A DNA stretch of 64,000 nt from NCBI RefSeq assembly GCF_015222005.1, contig NZ_JADFFL010000003.1, forward strand, positions 1 to 64,000, given 5' to 3'. The position numbers and the translations under genes are program-made. Shown in pieces: positions 34,914-42,870 of this stretch. The DNA comes from Mucilaginibacter myungsuensis. Lineage in GTDB: Bacteria; Bacteroidota; Bacteroidia; Sphingobacteriales; Sphingobacteriaceae. Every line of letters begins with the position of its first letter. The first letter of the stretch is position 1. A model generated the notes under the pieces. The model was not told the origin of the DNA. It saw only the letters and a list, made by a program, of their open reading frames with translations, and searched no databases.

Positions 34914-35861
34914 TTACAAATTCTCCAACATCTGCTTCAACACCGCTTGCGCAGCCCAAACACGATTACCGGCCTCGTGGACAACTACCGAATGCGGGCC
35001 ATCTAATATCTCGTCGCTCAATTCTAAGTTACGGCGGACAGGTAAGCAGTGCATCACCTTGGCGTTGTTAGTGATCTTTAAGCTATCGTTTTTCAGTAAC
35101 CAGTCTTCAGTAACCTCGGGCATTTTGCCGTAAGGCTCATAAGCCGACCAGTTCTTTACATAGATAAAGTCGGCATCAGCCAAAGCCTCCTGCTGGTTAT
35201 AAGTAATGGTAGCGCCCTGGGTGAACTTGGTCGATAACTCGTAACCTTTAGGCTGGGCGATCACAAAGTCCACATCTGCTTTGCACATCCACTCGGCGAA
35301 CGAGTTAGGTACAGCTTGTGGCAATGGCTTAACGTGAGGGGCCCAGGTCAGCACCACTTTAGGGCGCGAACGAATCTTTAATTCGGTGATGGTCACCAGA
35401 TCGGCCAAGCTTTGCAGCGGGTGGCGTGTGGCCGATTCAAGGCTCACTACCGGCTTACCGCAAAACTGAACGAATTTGTTAAAGATCATCTCCGTATAAT
35501 CTTCGTCACGGTCTTTTAACCCCGGGAACGCACGCAGACCGATGATATCGGCATACTCACCCATTACTCCTGCCGCCTCGCGAATGTGCTCAACGGTGGT
35601 ACCGTTCATGATCACGTTGTCACGCAGTTCCAAGGCCCAGCCTTCTTTGTCCACATTAAGCACCATTACGTCCATCCCCAGATTACGGGCGGCCTTTTGG
35701 GTGCTCATACGGGTGCGCAAGCTCGGATTCATGAAAACCAGTGCAAGGGTCTTATTCTTACCCAAATACTGATGAGCAAAAGGATCAGCCTTTAATTGCA
35801 ATGCCTGGGCAACCAGCGCATCCAGATCGGTAACGTCGTTAACAGAAGAAAATAGTTTCAT
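34914..35861 (-). CDS. argF': N-acyl-L-ornithine carbamoyltransferase (ArgF', probably N-succinylornithine type)
   Basis: Transcarbamylase of 315 residues in the arginine pathway. The carbamoyl-phosphate loop reads MNPSLRTRMST (about 44-54), later ESATRHPLQSLADL and the MHCLPVRRN motif. The sequence follows the branch that acts on N-acetyl- or N-succinyl-L-ornithine rather than free ornithine, as known from Xanthomonas and Bacteroides fragilis. Residue 90, Glu in the acetyl enzyme and Pro in the succinyl enzyme as I recall, is Val here (NGTTVEHIREA), which favours the succinyl type; this alignment was done by eye. Last gene of the arginine operon. Confidence 0.88.
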   Translation of the reverse strand: MKLFSSVNDVTDLDALVAQALQLKADPFAHQYLGKNKTLALVFMNPSLRTRMSTQKAARNLGMDVMVLNVDKEGWALELRDNVIMNGTTVEHIREAAGVMGEYADIIGLRAFPGLKDRDEDYTEMIFNKFVQFCGKPVVSLESATRHPLQSLADLVTITELKIRSRPKVVLTWAPHVKPLPQAVPNSFAEWMCKADVDFVIAQPKGYELSTKFTQGATITYNQQEALADADFIYVKNWSAYEPYGKMPEVTEDWLLKNDSLKITNNAKVMHCLPVRRNLELSDEILDGPHSVVVHEAGNRVWAAQAVLKQMLENL

Positions 35862-35864
35862 AAG

Positions 35865-35951
35865 CCCTCCCGACCTCCCTAAAGGGAGGGGTTGTGTTAT
35901 TATTTATATTAGTTACGCCCATTGCCCTCCCCCTTTAGGGGGCCGGGGGGC
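35865..35951. repeat. G/C-rich CCCTTTAGGG repeats between argD and argF'
   Basis: Two units in the 91-bp gap. The left (35865-35891) is a hairpin, CCTCCCT with AGGGAGG. The right (35924-35951) reads CCCTCCCCCTTTAGGGGGCCGG plus a G-run, and recurs at 41836-41862 and 51393-51418. Confidence 0.7.
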
Positions 35952-35952
35952 T

Positions 35953-37077
35953 TTATTTCACCTCTTTTGCAAATGCCTCTAAAAATCTATCGGCATAAGC
36001 TTTAGTTAAATTTAAAGCGGGCAGCAAACGGATCACATTCGGCTTAGCCTCGCCTGTAAATATATGATGCTTAAATAGCAAGTTCTTTTTCACGTCGGCT
36101 AATTCGACAGGTAATTCGATACCGATCATTAAACCACGACCACGTACTTCGGTAACCTGACTGAATTTCTTTACCTCATCGATCAGGTAAGCGCCAACCT
36201 CGGCAGCGTTCTGCATCAGGTTATCCTGCTCCATTACTTCCAGCACGGCTAAACCGGCGGCACAAGCTAAATGGTTGCCGCCAAAGGTAGTACCCAGCAT
36301 GTAATAAACCGGTTTGATCTTAGGCGAGATAATGATCGCCCCCATTGGGAAACCATTCCCGATACCTTTAGCCATGCTGTAAATATCGGCATCTACGCCG
36401 GCAAAGTCGTGCGAGAAGAACTTACCCGAACGGCCATAACCGCATTGTACCGAATCGGCAATAAATACCGCGTTGTGCTCGTCGCATAAGATCCTGATCT
36501 TTTGCAGGAAGCTTTCTGATGCCACACGGATACCGCCTACACCCTGGATACCCTCAATGATCACCGATGATATCTCGTTATCGGCAAAAGCCTGCTCCAA
36601 TGCAGCCTCATCGTTAAAGGGTAAAAAGATGATGTTATCGGTCTCGTTAACCGGGGCAACGATCTTTGGATTATCCGTAGCAGATACCGCCAATGAAGTA
36701 CGACCATGGAAAGCTCCTTTAAAAGCGATCACTTTTTTGCGACCGTTGTAAAACGATGACAGTTTCAGTGCGTTCTCGTTAGCCTCGGCGCCCGAGTTGC
36801 AAAGGAACAATTGATAATCCTCTTTACCGCTTACCTGACCTAATTTTTCGGCCAATTGGGTTTGCAAAGGTATCTCGATAGAGTTTGAGTAAAAACCGAT
36901 CTGGTGCAATTGGTCCTCCAAACGCTTTACATAGTGCGGGTTGGTGTGGCCAATAGAGATGACGGCATGGCCGCCGTAAAGATCCAGATATTCCTGACCG
37001 GTGTGATCATACACCAGGCTGCCAACACCTTTAACGATGTTGATATTATTTATAGGGTAAACGTCGAATAGTTTCAT
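35953..37077 (-). CDS. argD: Acylornithine aminotransferase ArgD
   Basis: Class III PLP aminotransferase of 374 residues converting N-acyl-glutamate semialdehyde to N-acylornithine. Motifs in order: GHAVISIGHTNPHYV near the start, CNSGAEANENALKL (phosphate-binding), GAFHGRTSLAVSAT, IIEGIQGVGGIR, FIADSVQCGYGRSG and SMAKGIGNGFPMGA with the Schiff-base Lys. Given the ArgF' type downstream, the natural substrate may carry a succinyl rather than an acetyl group. Follows argC across a dispersed-repeat copy. Confidence 0.94.
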   Translation of the reverse strand: MKLFDVYPINNINIVKGVGSLVYDHTGQEYLDLYGGHAVISIGHTNPHYVKRLEDQLHQIGFYSNSIEIPLQTQLAEKLGQVSGKEDYQLFLCNSGAEANENALKLSSFYNGRKKVIAFKGAFHGRTSLAVSATDNPKIVAPVNETDNIIFLPFNDEAALEQAFADNEISSVIIEGIQGVGGIRVASESFLQKIRILCDEHNAVFIADSVQCGYGRSGKFFSHDFAGVDADIYSMAKGIGNGFPMGAIIISPKIKPVYYMLGTTFGGNHLACAAGLAVLEVMEQDNLMQNAAEVGAYLIDEVKKFSQVTEVRGRGLMIGIELPVELADVKKNLLFKHHIFTGEAKPNVIRLLPALNLTKAYADRFLEAFAKEVK

Positions 37078-37100
37078 TGTTGTGATGTGTTGATCATTAA

Positions 37101-37178
37101 GTCATCCCGAACTTGTTTCGGGAACCCACTCGCTTTATCAACTTTGCAAATGGGGTGCTGAGACAAGTTCAGCATGAC
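37101..37178. repeat. Dispersed GTCATnCCGAACTTG repeat, copy 2
   Basis: Starts GTCATCCCGAACTTGTTTCGG and ends GCTGAGACAAGTTCAGCATGAC, 78 bp, the same length as copy 1 at 8095-8172. The right half carries the variant AGC...GCT form also seen in copy 3. Lies in the argC-argD gap. Confidence 0.75.
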
Positions 37179-37189
37179 ATAATCATTTA

Positions 37190-38176
37190 TTAAAAACCAA
37201 TAGCCTTAAGCCTTAAGCCCGCCCACTCATCCAGCCCGAACATCAGATTCATGTTCTGAACGGCCTGACCTGAGGCACCTTTTAGCAGGTTATCAATAAT
37301 GCTGATGATAAATATCTTGTTACCATGCTTTTTCACCTGGATAAAGCACTTGTTGGTATTTACCACCTGTTTCAGGTCGATGTCGCGGTCGGTAACATGA
37401 GTGAACGGATGGCCGGCATAATAGTCCTGATAAAGCTGCAGGGCCTCCTGCTCTGTCAGCTCGCTTTCTGTATATATCGAGGCAATGATGCCTCGTGTGT
37501 AATCACCTCGGTAAGGGATAAAGTTGATCGGTGCTACCGGCGTTTGGCCCTGCAATTGGGTCAGCGACTCACCTATCTCATTCAGGTGCTGGTGGTCAAA
37601 AGCTTTGTAAACCGATAGGTTATCGTTCCTCCACGTAAAGTGCGTGGTAGCGGTAGCTTTTTGGCCTGCACCTGTAGAACCTGTAGTAGCCGTGATATGC
37701 ACCTCGTTGTTCAGCAACTGCTTGCTCGCTAAAGGCAACAAACCTAATTGTAAACAAGTGGCAAAGCACCCCGGGTTAGCGATATTTTGTGCTGACTTGA
37801 TAGCGTCTCTGTTCAACTCAGGCAAACCGTAAGTGAAGTTCTTAGTTTTGAGTTTTGAGTTTTGAGTCAAACGAAAATCCTGACTCAGGTCTATGATCTT
37901 AACCGCATCCGGGATAGGATTAACTTCTAAAAACTTTTTAGCATCGCCATGGCCCACGCATAAAAACAACACGTCGATATCGGTAGATAATTCGCCGGTA
38001 AATTTAAGATCGGTATCGCCGAAAAGATCAGTATGTACATCGTAAACATAATTGCCGGCGTTGCTGGTGCTGTTCACAAAAGCGATATCGACATTTGGGT
38101 GATTTACCAAAATGCGTAACATCTCGCCGCCTGTGTAACCTGCTCCACCAATAATGCCTGCTTTTATATTTGCCAT
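37190..38176 (-). CDS. argC: N-acyl-gamma-glutamyl-phosphate reductase ArgC
   Basis: NADPH-dependent reductase of 328 residues, third step of arginine synthesis. GIIGGAGYTGGEMLRIL (about 7-23) is the dinucleotide loop. The catalytic Cys is in ANPGCFATCLQLGLLPL (about 133-149). The HQHLNEI and RGIIASIY segments agree with the family. It is transcribed before argD. A frameshifted acetyltransferase gene ends 4 bp upstream. Confidence 0.94.
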   Translation of the reverse strand: MANIKAGIIGGAGYTGGEMLRILVNHPNVDIAFVNSTSNAGNYVYDVHTDLFGDTDLKFTGELSTDIDVLFLCVGHGDAKKFLEVNPIPDAVKIIDLSQDFRLTQNSKLKTKNFTYGLPELNRDAIKSAQNIANPGCFATCLQLGLLPLASKQLLNNEVHITATTGSTGAGQKATATTHFTWRNDNLSVYKAFDHQHLNEIGESLTQLQGQTPVAPINFIPYRGDYTRGIIASIYTESELTEQEALQLYQDYYAGHPFTHVTDRDIDLKQVVNTNKCFIQVKKHGNKIFIISIIDNLLKGASGQAVQNMNLMFGLDEWAGLRLKAIGF

Positions 38177-38180
38177 TGTA

Positions 38181-38638
38181 TTAAACGCTAATTCTGTAAA
38201 CTAAAAATTCGGTATCGGGTGCTTGCAGCTCAAAACCGATACCCTCATATAAACTTTGCGCGGTATAATTATCAACCGCTGTTCTAACTGAACAAATTTG
38301 GCGCCCGCGTCCTTTGCAAAGTCCCGGGCAGCTTGGATAAGCTTTGTACCGATCCCAAATTTGCGATGATCCGCATCTACATACAGATCGTTAAGTATCC
38401 AATTTCGCACCGCCCGCATAGACGAGTACTTTGGATAAAGCTGTGTAAACCCGACAGCCTGCTCGCCCATCATCGCCACAAATACCACCGACTCGTTGCT
38501 GCTTAGCCTTTCGGTAATGAACTGTTCAGCTAATGCTCTATCAGATGCCTGTTTGTAGAACACCCGGTATCTGTCGAATAGCTCGATCACCAGATCAGCC
38601 TCATCAAGTCCGATACGTTTGATCACTACCTCAGACAT
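38181..38638 (-). pseudogene. GNAT acetyltransferase gene with a single-base frameshift
   Basis: The frame opens as a normal GNAT protein (IKRIGLDEADLVIELFDRY, NDLYVDADHRKFGIGTKLIQAARDFAK, the acetyl-CoA loop RKFGIG). At about 38283-38290, just after KFVQL, it switches into a frame that runs 28 nonsense residues to 38201. A neighbouring frame continues with a proper GNAT ending, RTAVDNYTAQSLYEGIGFE then LQAPDTEFLVYRISV, stopping at 38181. One missing base explains the break. It could be a real mutation or a sequencing error; there are no homopolymers longer than 3 at the site. Met at 38638 was chosen over 38650. Overlaps the cupin gene by 8 bp. Confidence 0.85.
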
Positions 38639-38981
38639 TGACCCTATCATTTTTTGTCGACGGATAAGAGTACAGTATAAACTCCAGATCCGACGGCTGA
38701 ACGTTAGCTATCTGATGCTTTTGCCCCGGATTTATCTCTATGCCTTCCTGCTCACGCAGGTCGGTGATTACGCCATCGATCGTGAACCTTGCCCGACCTT
38801 TCAGGATAAAGAACAATTGTGTTGCCCGGTCATGATAGTGCATTGTTTCGGCAGTATCGGGTGGCATCAATTCTTGCTTTACCGATAAGGCTTCCGTATC
38901 TACAAACGTCCAGCCGTGGCAATCGTCGCCCCAACGGTAATGTTCTATACATTCGGACTTTGAGAATACGGTATTCAGCAT
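38631..38981 (-). CDS. Cupin-domain protein
   Basis: A 116-residue single-domain cupin. Cupin motif 1 reads PPDTAETMHYHDRATQLFFILKG, with metal-ligand candidates His, His and a Gln in place of the usual Glu. Motif 2 is INPGQKHQIANV, with the late His. Its role is unknown. The start overlaps the argG stop by one base (TAATG), so it is translated from the arginine transcript, and it overlaps the frameshifted GNAT downstream. The pair may form a small functional unit carried in the arg operon. Confidence 0.85.
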   Translation of the reverse strand: MLNTVFSKSECIEHYRWGDDCHGWTFVDTEALSVKQELMPPDTAETMHYHDRATQLFFILKGRARFTIDGVITDLREQEGIEINPGQKHQIANVQPSDLEFILYSYPSTKNDRVNV

Positions 38982-40177
38982 TACTCAGGGCCGTTAACTT
39001 TATGGTAGATCATTACCTGGTTACCAAAGATCTTAGAGAAACCTTTAACATCCTCGCCACTCCAGGCATTGTTCATTTCACCGTAGCTGCCAAATTTATT
39101 ACTCATCAGATCGTGATCAGATTCGATACCTACCACCTGGAACCTGTAAGGGTTTAACTGAACAAACACTTTACCACTTACCTTATCCTGTGTATCGGTC
39201 AGGAAAGACTCGATGTTACGCATGATCGGATCGTGGAACTGACCTTCGTGCAACCAGTTACCGTAGAAAGATGCTAACTGATCTTTCCAGCTTAATTGCC
39301 ATTTGGTCAACACGTGTTTCTCTAAAGTGTGGTGCGCTTTAATGATCACCATCGGCGCAGCAGCCTCAAACCCGACACGGCCTTTAATGCCGATAATAGT
39401 ATCACCTACGTGGATATCCCTGCCGATGCCGTATGGCTGTGCGATAGCCTGCAAAGCCTGAATAGCTTTGGTAGGGTGATCGTATGATGTGCCGTCGATA
39501 GCCACTAACTCACCTTTCTCAAAGGTCAATTCAATATCGCGGGTCTCGCTTTCGGTAACAGGGGTCGGCCATGCATCCTCAGGCAAGCCCAAGTTTGATG
39601 TTAAGGTCTCTTTACCACCTACTGATGTGCCCCAGATGCCTTTGTTAATAGAGTATTTAGCTTTCTCGAAGTTCATCTCCACACCATGTTTTTTCAGGTA
39701 TTCGATCTCTTCTTCGCGGCTTAGCTTCAGGTCGCGGATCGGGGTAATGATCTTTACTTCAGGCACCAGGATATTAAAGATCATATCAAAACGTACCTGA
39801 TCGTTACCTGCCCCGGTGCTACCGTGAGCAACAGACTCGGCACCGATCTCTTTAGCATAGTTAGCGATCGCAGTAGCCTGACTAACACGCTCGGCACTGA
39901 CCGACAGCGGGTAAGTATTATTTTTAAGCACGTTGCCATAGATCAGGAAACGCACGCAAGTGTTGTAAAAGTTCTCGGTCTCGTCAACCACGTGGTGACT
40001 GGTCACGCCCATTTCGTAAGCGCGTTCTTCAACTTTCTTTAATTCCTCATCACTAAAACCACCCGTATTTACGATCACCGAGTGAACTTCCATACCAAGG
40101 TCGCGGGTAAGATATATACAGCAGAACGACGTGTCTAATCCGCCGCTATAGGCTAATACTACTTTCTTTTTTTCCAT
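38981..40177 (-). CDS. argG: Argininosuccinate synthase ArgG
   Basis: ATP-dependent ligase of 398 residues joining citrulline and aspartate. The PP-loop LAYSGGLDTSFC (about 8-19) is at the start, followed by AHGSTGAGNDQVRF, KYSINKGIWGTSVGGKE and the late IESDHDLMS segment. Length is normal. In this phylum the arg cluster typically opens with a GNAT gene followed by argG, as here, though a damaged gene now lies between them. Confidence 0.97.
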   Translation of the reverse strand: MEKKKVVLAYSGGLDTSFCCIYLTRDLGMEVHSVIVNTGGFSDEELKKVEERAYEMGVTSHHVVDETENFYNTCVRFLIYGNVLKNNTYPLSVSAERVSQATAIANYAKEIGAESVAHGSTGAGNDQVRFDMIFNILVPEVKIITPIRDLKLSREEEIEYLKKHGVEMNFEKAKYSINKGIWGTSVGGKETLTSNLGLPEDAWPTPVTESETRDIELTFEKGELVAIDGTSYDHPTKAIQALQAIAQPYGIGRDIHVGDTIIGIKGRVGFEAAAPMVIIKAHHTLEKHVLTKWQLSWKDQLASFYGNWLHEGQFHDPIMRNIESFLTDTQDKVSGKVFVQLNPYRFQVVGIESDHDLMSNKFGSYGEMNNAWSGEDVKGFSKIFGNQVMIYHKVNGPE

Positions 40178-40192
40178 TTCAATTTAAGGTAA

Positions 40193-40614
40193 AAGGTGAA
40201 AGGCGAAAGGTTAAAGGTCTTTTCCGCCCCTCAAAAATTTAATAAAACCGATCAACATTGCTTTTACTTCGTTGATCGCATTGCTTATCTTTTCGTAAAC
40301 TTCATTTGAAATGAAGCCTATATCGTAAATTAAAAAACATGTATATTCGGCTTCGTGTGCCGAACCTAAGGCATTGTCCAAATATCGGACAAAGTCCTTG
40401 TCTGTATTCTTTCCGCATCCTTCCACAATATTAAGCGGTATCGAACACGTTGACCTTCTTAATTGGTCGGTCAAAGCAAAGCGTTCTTCATTAGGCATCA
40501 ACGGTAGGACCTATTTGTAGATCTGCTTGGTCAAAGCGTGAGCCTTTTTCCAAACTTCGAGCTTTTTATAGTCTCTCATTATTCTCCTACCTTTTACCTT
40601 TCGCCTTTCACCTT
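40193..40614. repeat. 26-bp inverted repeats bracketing the four-helix-bundle gene
   Basis: The arm at 40193-40218 (starts AAGGTGAAAGGCGAAAGG) is the inverted copy of 40589-40614 with one mismatch in 26. The unit is 422 bp and encloses the disrupted gene at 40211-40579. The left arm overlaps the gene's last 8 bases. Similar purine words (GGTGAAAGCTGAAAGG) occur after dapA at 59155, so the arms may belong to a dispersed word family rather than being transposon ends. Confidence 0.65.
40211..40579 (-). pseudogene. Four-helix-bundle (23S rRNA IVS-type) protein gene with in-frame stop
   Basis: Read from the ATG at 40579 the frame gives the family start MRDYKKLEVWKKAHALT, then KQIYK and a TAG stop at 40513-40511. 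It continues in the same frame with VLPLMPNEERFALTDQLRRS, the expected next segment, through STCSIPLNIVEGCG to a normal end at 40211. Without the stop the product would be 122 residues, the usual length. These proteins form pentameric helical bundles, occur in intervening sequences of 23S rRNA and as orphan genes, and have no known function. A start at the internal Met or TTG near 40498-40501 would lose the first helix. Inverted repeats flank the gene. Confidence 0.85.
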
Positions 40615-40618
40615 CCTC

Positions 40619-41278
40619 TTAAAACTTGTTGTGGGCTAAGACCATTTTCTTCGACCGTTTGAGCGCGTTCTCTATACGCTCAAGCAAAGTGGCCTTGTGC
40701 GTGATCTTTTGCATTTTCTCTTCGTATTCTTTGGCTTTCTCGGCAGGGTCAAACAGCATGGCGGTGCACATGCAGTTCTTACGACCTTTGGCCATCAGGA
40801 TATCGTAATTGACACAACTTTTACAGCCGCTCCAAAAAGCTTCGTCCTGGGTTAATTCTGAGTACGTTACCGGTTCGTAACCTATCTCGGAATTGATCTT
40901 CATTACAGCCAAACCGGTGGTCAGGCCAAATATTTTAGCTTCAGGATATTTCTCGCGTGATAATTGGAACACGCGGTGCTTGATGGCCTTAGCCAAGCCT
41001 ACCTTCCGGAACTCAGGGTTGACGATCAGGCCCGAATTGGCCACAAAATCGCCGTGGCTCCAGGTCTCTATATAGCAAAAGCCAGCCCAGGTACCGTTGC
41101 GATGCAATGCGATAACTGATTTACCTTCAAGCATTTTAGTAGCGACATACTCGGGCGTGCGTTGCGCGATACCCGTACCGCGGGCTTTTGCTGAAGCAGC
41201 CATCTCATCACAGATCTGTGCAGCGTATTCAACATGCTGTGCAGATGCCACTATGATATCAAAATCTTGTATTGTCAT
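40619..41278 (-). CDS. GNAT acetyltransferase, probable N-acylglutamate synthase of the arg cluster
   Basis: A 219-residue GNAT protein, first gene of the arginine cluster. The acetyl-CoA site is in LIVNPEFRKVGLAKAIKHRVF. A Cys-rich middle (WSGCKSCVNYD ... RKNCMCTAM) and a basic coiled C-terminus follow. No argA or argJ is present in the window. Bacteroidota carry a GNAT gene of this sort next to argG, proposed to supply the first acylation of glutamate. That role is inferred from context here, and the acyl donor may be succinyl- rather than acetyl-CoA if ArgF' is the succinyl type. Confidence 0.75.
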   Translation of the reverse strand: MTIQDFDIIVASAQHVEYAAQICDEMAASAKARGTGIAQRTPEYVATKMLEGKSVIALHRNGTWAGFCYIETWSHGDFVANSGLIVNPEFRKVGLAKAIKHRVFQLSREKYPEAKIFGLTTGLAVMKINSEIGYEPVTYSELTQDEAFWSGCKSCVNYDILMAKGRKNCMCTAMLFDPAEKAKEYEEKMQKITHKATLLERIENALKRSKKMVLAHNKF

Positions 41279-41391
41279 TAGTTTAATAGAAAAACTACCG
41301 TTAAATAATTGACCGTTAGGCCTTATTAATTGAATGGTTTTGGATCAAAAAGGTTTGTTTATCCTTTCTGATAGTTTTAGGGGGAGGGCGC

Positions 41392-41538
41392 ATGGCCTAC
41401 ATTCAAACCCGTGGAATGAACGGCCTTCGTCGTGATGGGGAAAATGTAAAAAAGTCAGCAATTAAAGCAGCGGCAACCCAGGCGAAGATCGCTTTAGGGG
41501 CAGGCTTTATGATGCTTGTTTTTTTCATTGTTTTATAA
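41392..41538 (+). CDS. Possible membrane microprotein (48 aa)
   Basis: ATG at 41392, TAA at 41536-41538. AGGGGGAGGG directly upstream is the strongest ribosome-binding-like purine run in the region. The peptide has a polar basic half (MAYIQTRGMNGLRRDGENVKK), an amphipathic KAAATQAKIAL segment and a C-terminal hydrophobic stretch FMMLVFFIVL that ends the protein, as in tail-anchored or small single-pass proteins. I know no family for it. It is divergent from the arg cluster. The stretch 41539-41835 after it shows no gene or repeat. Confidence 0.45.
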   Translation: MAYIQTRGMNGLRRDGENVKKSAIKAAATQAKIALGAGFMMLVFFIVL

Positions 41539-41835
41539 CGCGTTGGTGTTATTGAAATCGGGTGCAAAAAACTGCATTAAATTTAACTTATGCAAGTAAA
41601 AAACAAATAATGATATTTCCTTAACATACCACATTGCAACACGCTGACAGACAGACTATTTCAACAAAGTCATCGAACCGTATTTTTCATCATAAAACCG
41701 CCACGAAATCACTTCCAAAGAGCAGTCAAATTTTGTGAGCAATTTCAAGCCTGTTTTTCGGTCTGTTTTCTGATCAATTTTCAGGTTCATGCATCGACCA
41801 TTTACACATCTTCACTTCGTCATATCTGCACATTT

Positions 41836-41879
41836 CCTTCCCTTTCAGGGGGCCGGGGGGCCACAATTATTTATCTTTG
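41836..41879 (+). promoter_or_regulatory. Repeat copy plus -7 element 4 nt before the LuxE-like start
   Basis: 41836-41862 is a copy of the CCCTTTAGGGGGCCGG repeat (here CCCTTTCAGGGGGCCGG). Nine bases later TATCTTTG (41872-41879) is an exact -7 box, and only CCTC separates it from the ATG at 41884. A leaderless transcript is predicted. Confidence 0.55.
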
Positions 41880-41883
41880 CCTC

Positions 41884-42864
41884 ATGCTTGACCCGCAACA
41901 GATATTTTCGATACAGACCGAACAAGAGTTTACCGATGCAGCCCTACAGGTGTTCCGTCATCAGGCACAGCATTGTCCGGTCTATCGTCAGTTTATTGAT
42001 GGGTTACGGGTTGATATCGATAGCGTGGACAGCATCGCTAAGATCCCATTCCTGCCGATATCGTTCTTTAAGTCGCATAAGGTGCTCAGTAACGACGCGC
42101 CTGTCGAGGTCACCTTTACAAGTTCAGGCACCACAGGCATGATAACCAGCAGCCATTATGTCACCGACGTTAAATGGTACGAGGAAAGTTTCCGACGGTC
42201 TTTTGATCTGTTCTATGGTGATATTAAAAGCTATTGCGTTTTAGCGCTCCTCCCCTCCTATTTAGAGCGCGAAGGTTCGTCATTGATCTATATGGCGCAG
42301 GATCTGATCACACAGTCCGAAAACCCGGATAGCGGTTTTTATCTGTACAACCACGCCGACCTTTACGATCAACTACAACGTCAGCAACAAAATAAAAAGC
42401 CGACGATACTGATCGGCGTCACCTTCGCCCTGCTCGATTTTGTAGAACAACACGCGATCAACTTCCCCGAACTGATCGTAATGGAGACCGGCGGCATGAA
42501 AGGCCGCCGCAAAGAGATGATCCGCGAGGAACTGCATGATATCCTGTGCCAAGGGTTCGGCGTAGCTAAGATCCATTCAGAATACGGCATGACGGAATTA
42601 TTAAGTCAGGCTTACTCTAAAGGCGACGGCATATTCAATTGCCCTCCATGGATGCGCATCATCACCCGTGACACTAATGATCCACTTAGCTTTACCGGCA
42701 CCGACCGTACCGGCGGCATCAACGTGATCGACCTGGCCAATATCAACTCCTGCAGCTTTATCGCTACGCAGGACCTGGGTAAAGTGGCTGCAGATGGCTC
42801 GTTTGAGGTATTGGGGAGGTTTGACCATTCGGATATCAGGGGGTGCAATTTGCTGGTGGGGTAA
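41884..42864 (+). CDS. LuxE/PaaK-like acyl-protein synthetase family protein
   Basis: A 326-residue protein of the adenylate-forming superfamily. The phosphate loop FTSSGTTGMITSSHYV (about 79-94) is clear, then SYCVLALLPSYLEREGSSLIYM, METGGMKGRRKEMIR (LuxE-like) and SEYGMTELLSQAY, which matches the core YGMTE motif of the family. It lacks the C-terminal lid domain of full acyl-CoA ligases. LuxE activates fatty acids for bioluminescence, but stand-alone relatives in Bacteroidota are of unknown substrate; surface polysaccharide or aryl-acid activation are possible. Single gene. Confidence 0.85.
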   Translation: MLDPQQIFSIQTEQEFTDAALQVFRHQAQHCPVYRQFIDGLRVDIDSVDSIAKIPFLPISFFKSHKVLSNDAPVEVTFTSSGTTGMITSSHYVTDVKWYEESFRRSFDLFYGDIKSYCVLALLPSYLEREGSSLIYMAQDLITQSENPDSGFYLYNHADLYDQLQRQQQNKKPTILIGVTFALLDFVEQHAINFPELIVMETGGMKGRRKEMIREELHDILCQGFGVAKIHSEYGMTELLSQAYSKGDGIFNCPPWMRIITRDTNDPLSFTGTDRTGGINVIDLANINSCSFIATQDLGKVAADGSFEVLGRFDHSDIRGCNLLVG

Positions 42865-42870
42865 CAAACA

